Shown piece by piece: positions 61,120-64,000 of a stretch of 64,000 nt of DNA. Below the pieces are notes generated by a model. That model searched no databases. It had not been told where the DNA came from and worked only from the letters and a program-made list of their open reading frames with translations. The position numbers and the translations under genes are program-made. Position 1 is the first letter of the stretch. Each line of letters begins with the position of its first letter. Origin of the DNA: Ilumatobacter coccineus YM16-304 (GTDB lineage Bacteria > Actinomycetota > Acidimicrobiia > Acidimicrobiales > Ilumatobacteraceae); assembly GCF_000348785.1 (NCBI RefSeq), contig NC_020520.1, forward strand, positions 4,340,001 through 4,404,000, read 5' to 3'.

Positions 61120-64000
61120 TCATCCGGCACCTGCCACGTCGACGGTGAGATCCACCGCAGCACTGGTGAACAGGCACAGCTGCCCGTCGGCGTCGAGTTG
61201 GGCCACGATCTCACTCCCTCCGTTCACGCCGGCCACATGGTTGAGCGATGCGGCCGTGGGTGCGGTGGGGAGACACGGGTACACCGTCACGTACCCCACA
61301 CCCGGTGGGCGAATGGCGGTGACGTTGACCACGACGTAGCTCGCGTCGTCGGGGACGCCACCGCGCCCGGCGACCTCGAGTTCGATGGTGCCGCCCGCGA
61401 TCGACGGGCCGCCTCCCTCGGCGATGCCGTCGACCGTTTCGGCGCTCGCCGCGGTGCGGGTGTCGAGCAGCCGAGCGGGTTCGAGCGCCGTGAAGGTCGT
61501 CGTGGCCGGCAGGTAGCCGACGACGTCGATGGTCAGGTCGATCGGGCCCGAGGTGAACACACAGACACGACCGTCGTCGTCGAGCGGCGCGACAACCTCG
61601 TTGCCGCGGTTGGTGCCGGCGACGTAGTTGAGCGACGCCGACGTCGGCCGAGTCGGCACGCACGGATGGATGGTGATGTAGCCGACACCGACCGGGTTGA
61701 CCGCGGTGACGTACAGCGCTGCCGCCGCTGCCGTCGCCGGGACACCGGCCCGGTCGGAGATGTCGATGACGTACTCAGACCCGCCGCTGCGGCGACCGTC
61801 GGCCTCGAACTTGCCGTCGATCGTCTCGCCGACCGAGCGCGTGTCGACGAGGCGAGCCGGCTCGACGGCGCGATACGGGGAGTCGGCCGCCAGGAAGGCG
61901 ACGACGTCGATCGTGAGGTCGATGTCGGTCGAGGTGAACACGCAGAGTCCGCCGTCGGCGTCGAGTTGTGCGATCACCTCGTTGCCGAGGTTGACCCCGG
62001 CGGTGTAGTTCAGACTTGCCGCGAGCGGGCGGTCGGCCAGACACGAGTGGATCGTGACGAACCCCGTCGATCCGGGCCGGATCGCGGTGGCGTTCATCAC
62101 CACCGCGACCGCGTCGGCGGGCACCTCACCACGACCTGCCACGTCGAAGCGGTGCTCGGTTGCGGCGCCGAGGCGACCGTAGGCGGCGTGGACCTGATCG
62201 ATGGTCGACGTCTCGCTGCGGGTGTCGACGAATCGTGCCGGAGCGACCGGCGAGAACACGGCCGGCGTCTCGGCCGGTGGCAGCGTGGTGGACGTCGTCG
62301 TACCCGGCTCGGTGGTGGATGTCGTGGTACCCGGCTCGGTCGTGGGTGTGGTCGTCGACGACGGGACGGTGGTCGTGGTCGTCGTCGTGGTCGTCGTCGT
62401 GGTGGTCGTCGTGGTGGTCGTCGTGGTGGTGGTGGTCGTCGTCGATGTCGTCGTCGGCTGGTCGGCGTCGGCCGTCAGGCTCACGGCCGGCGCGACTCGA
62501 TCTTCCCAACTGGCCGGTCCGATGGCGCCGTACACGTTCTCGCCCCAACACGAGATGCTGCCGTCAGACGACCGCACACAGGCGGCGCTGTCGGCCAGGT
62601 CGATCGCCGTTGCGGTCGACACCGAACTCACGAGCTGCGGGGAACTGAAGTTCGAGGTCGTGGTCCCGTTGCCGATCTCACCGAGTCCGTTGCGACCCCA
62701 GCAGAGCACGCTGCCCGAGCTCAGAAGGCCGCACGTGAACGCCTCGCCGGCTTCCACGTCGACCACGATGTTCGCACCGAGTCCGGTGACCTGCACCGGT
62801 GTGGTCGACGAGCTCGTGGCGCCGTTGCCGAGCTGCCCCGAGGTGCCGACGCCCCAGCACCACACCGTGTCGTCGCTCTTGACGGCGCAGGAGTGGGTCT
62901 CACCGACGCCGACGTCGACCACGCCGGTCAGCCCGCTCACCTGCACCGGCGAGTTCGACGTGGTGGTGGTGCCGTCGCCCAGCCGACCGTTGCCGTTGAA
63001 CCCCCAGCACCAGACGGTGCCATCGCTCTTGGCTGCGCACGCGTGGGCGCGGGCGACGTCGACGTCGATCACGTTGGTCAGCGAGCTCACGGCGACGGGC
63101 GACGCCGAGTTCGACGACGCGCCGTTGCCGAGCTGGCCGACGTTGCCGCGCCCCCAGCACGACACGGTGCCGCCGGTCCGTACGCAGTTCGTCTCGCCAC
63201 CGGTCGAGAGTTCGTCGACGCCGGTGAGTCCCGTCACCGCCGTCGGCACGGTCACGTTGCCACCGAACGAACCCGTGCCGATCTGGCCGCCACCGTTGAA
63301 ACCCCAACACGACACCGTGTCGTCGGTGAGCAGCGCGCACGTGTGCGCGGTTCCGGCTTCGATGCGATCGGCATTGGTCAGCGTGCCGGCCTCGGTCGGG
63401 TCGATGATCGGCGACACGGTCGAACCGATGCCGAGTTGGCCGTTCTCGTTGCGGCCGTAGCAGTCGACGCTGCCGTCGAACACCGCGATGCACGTGTGGA
63501 ACCCGGAGGTCGCGACGTCGTCGGCCGACGCGGTCGTGGCGACCGTCGGTGTTCGGATCTCGTAGGTCGGTGGCGTCCCCGTGACACCGCCGATGTTCTG
63601 GCCGGCGCAGCGCACGTTGCCGTCCGCGAGCAGCACGCACGTGTTCTGTCCGCCGGCCGCGATCGCTGTGCCGGTGCTCACGAGGTCGAGACCGGCGGGC
63701 GTGCTCCGTGGGACGGTGCTGTCGTCGCCGAGTTGGCCGTAGAGGTTCTCGCCCCAACAACGACCGTGTCCGGAGTCGAGAACGACGCAGGTGTGAGCTT
63801 GACCCGTCGCGATCCTGATGACACCGGTGAGCCCGGCGACCGTCGTGGGTGCGCCGTCCGTTCCTCCGAAGCCGTTGCCGAGTGCCCCGTTGGCTCCACT
63901 GCCCCAGCACTGCACCGTGCCGTCGGAGACGAGCACGCACGCGTGGTTCTCGCCGAGGGCGAGCTGCGTCACGTCGGCCAGCCCGACGCGGGCGATCGGG
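61120..64000 (-). CDS. Large RCC1-repeat surface protein, 5' end outside window
   Basis: Frame open to the right edge; at least 950 residues are visible. The first half is a beta-propeller of ten RCC1 repeats, each with a HxC and a CWG end (GENHACVLVSDGTVQCWG; GETHSCAVKSDDTVWCWG). A long Thr-run linker then leads to three repeated modules of roughly 115-130 residues, beginning PARFVDTR, PARLVDTR and PARLLDTR, each with a Cys pair (IHSCLADRP and GGLCVFTS in the first). Probably secreted or surface-bound and disulfide-rich; binding partners unknown. The linker DNA (62365-62455) is a GTGGTC/GTC microsatellite that may vary in length. Confidence 0.8.
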   Translation of the reverse strand, partial: PIARVGLADVTQLALGENHACVLVSDGTVQCWGSGANGALGNGFGGTDGAPTTVAGLTGVIRIATGQAHTCVVLDSGHGRCWGENLYGQLGDDSTVPRSTPAGLDLVSTGTAIAAGGQNTCVLLADGNVRCAGQNIGGVTGTPPTYEIRTPTVATTASADDVATSGFHTCIAVFDGSVDCYGRNENGQLGIGSTVSPIIDPTEAGTLTNADRIEAGTAHTCALLTDDTVSCWGFNGGGQIGTGSFGGNVTVPTAVTGLTGVDELSTGGETNCVRTGGTVSCWGRGNVGQLGNGASSNSASPVAVSSLTNVIDVDVARAHACAAKSDGTVWCWGFNGNGRLGDGTTTTSNSPVQVSGLTGVVDVGVGETHSCAVKSDDTVWCWGVGTSGQLGNGATSSSTTPVQVTGLGANIVVDVEAGEAFTCGLLSSGSVLCWGRNGLGEIGNGTTTSNFSSPQLVSSVSTATAIDLADSAACVRSSDGSISCWGENVYGAIGPASWEDRVAPAVSLTADADQPTTTSTTTTTTTTTTTTTTTTTTTTTTTTTVPSSTTTPTTEPGTTTSTTEPGTTTSTTLPPAETPAVFSPVAPARFVDTRSETSTIDQVHAAYGRLGAATEHRFDVAGRGEVPADAVAVVMNATAIRPGSTGFVTIHSCLADRPLAASLNYTAGVNLGNEVIAQLDADGGLCVFTSTDIDLTIDVVAFLAADSPYRAVEPARLVDTRSVGETIDGKFEADGRRSGGSEYVIDISDRAGVPATAAAAALYVTAVNPVGVGYITIHPCVPTRPTSASLNYVAGTNRGNEVVAPLDDDGRVCVFTSGPIDLTIDVVGYLPATTTFTALEPARLLDTRTAASAETVDGIAEGGGPSIAGGTIELEVAGRGGVPDDASYVVVNVTAIRPPGVGYVTVYPCLPTAPTAASLNHVAGVNGGSEIVAQLDADGQLCLFTSAAVDLTVDVAGAG

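Noticed and set aside
62365-62455. Assembly artefact in the GTC/GTG tract
   Set aside because: The tract keeps the frame and codes a Thr linker like those in other exported proteins of the window, so it is plausibly real; its exact length may still be uncertain.

Overview
The window is high-GC DNA with a gene set typical of an aerobic, free-living actinobacterium, most likely class Acidimicrobiia (Ilumatobacter-like). Reasons: WhiB-family iron-sulfur regulators, a SufR-type regulator with hesB and mrp, an aa3/caa3-type cytochrome c oxidase operon with a cytochrome c fused to subunit II, Thr-rich secreted proteins, and many start codons lying only 6-9 bases after a TANNNT -10 box (leaderless mRNAs). 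The taxon is inferred from gene content only.

Layout. 1-5.5 kb: a truncated thioredoxin-fold gene, an Fe-S module (sufR-hesB facing mrp), a Nudix hydrolase and a ccdA-resA thiol-redox pair. 5.6-5.9 kb: first array of 36-bp tandem repeats. 5.9-7.8 kb: two WhiB7-like genes interleaved with two small-protein genes. 7.9-17.6 kb: glycosyltransferase, CopC-like protein, quinone oxidoreductase, HExxH lipoprotein, orn, a poly-gamma-glutamate hydrolase-like gene, a two-component system, pdxH and serS. 17.7-28 kb: the respiratory cluster, all on the minus strand, read ctaB, a subunit I-like gene, a subunit III-like gene, a membrane/cupredoxin-like gene, ctaC, ctaD, ctaE, ctaF, ctaG. The subunit I-like protein keeps the fold motifs but has lost every haem and copper ligand, the most unusual thing in the window.

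28-34 kb: a putative Fe(II)/2OG oxygenase, a LysM lipoprotein, two alpha/beta hydrolases (one without a nucleophile), an enoyl-CoA hydratase, a CrtZ-like hydroxylase and an overlapping plsY-degV pair. 34.3-36.6 kb: tRNA-Glu, tRNA-Asp and tRNA-Phe; the last 47 bases of tRNA-Phe plus one flanking base are repeated exactly 1856 bp downstream, framing a small island with two orphan membrane-protein genes and no integrase. 36.7-46.7 kb: a FadJ-type beta-oxidation enzyme, a deaminase, the second 36-bp array, a large MMPL transporter with a duplicated cysteine domain, pyrE, sdaA and tesB. 46.8-58.3 kb: a small basic protein, purA-purB, a sulfatase, a DUF445 protein, a HisD-family enzyme, a second two-component system and a fused 2-oxoacid dehydrogenase E1. 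58.4-64 kb: clpB with a HAIR-like site and the C-terminal part of a very large RCC1-repeat surface protein cut by the right edge.

Two families of near-perfect palindromes with a one-base centre recur between genes, several at convergent ends, and probably act as terminators or protein sites. I found no CRISPR array, transposase, integrase or rRNA gene. All family calls come from reading motifs; no database search was run.
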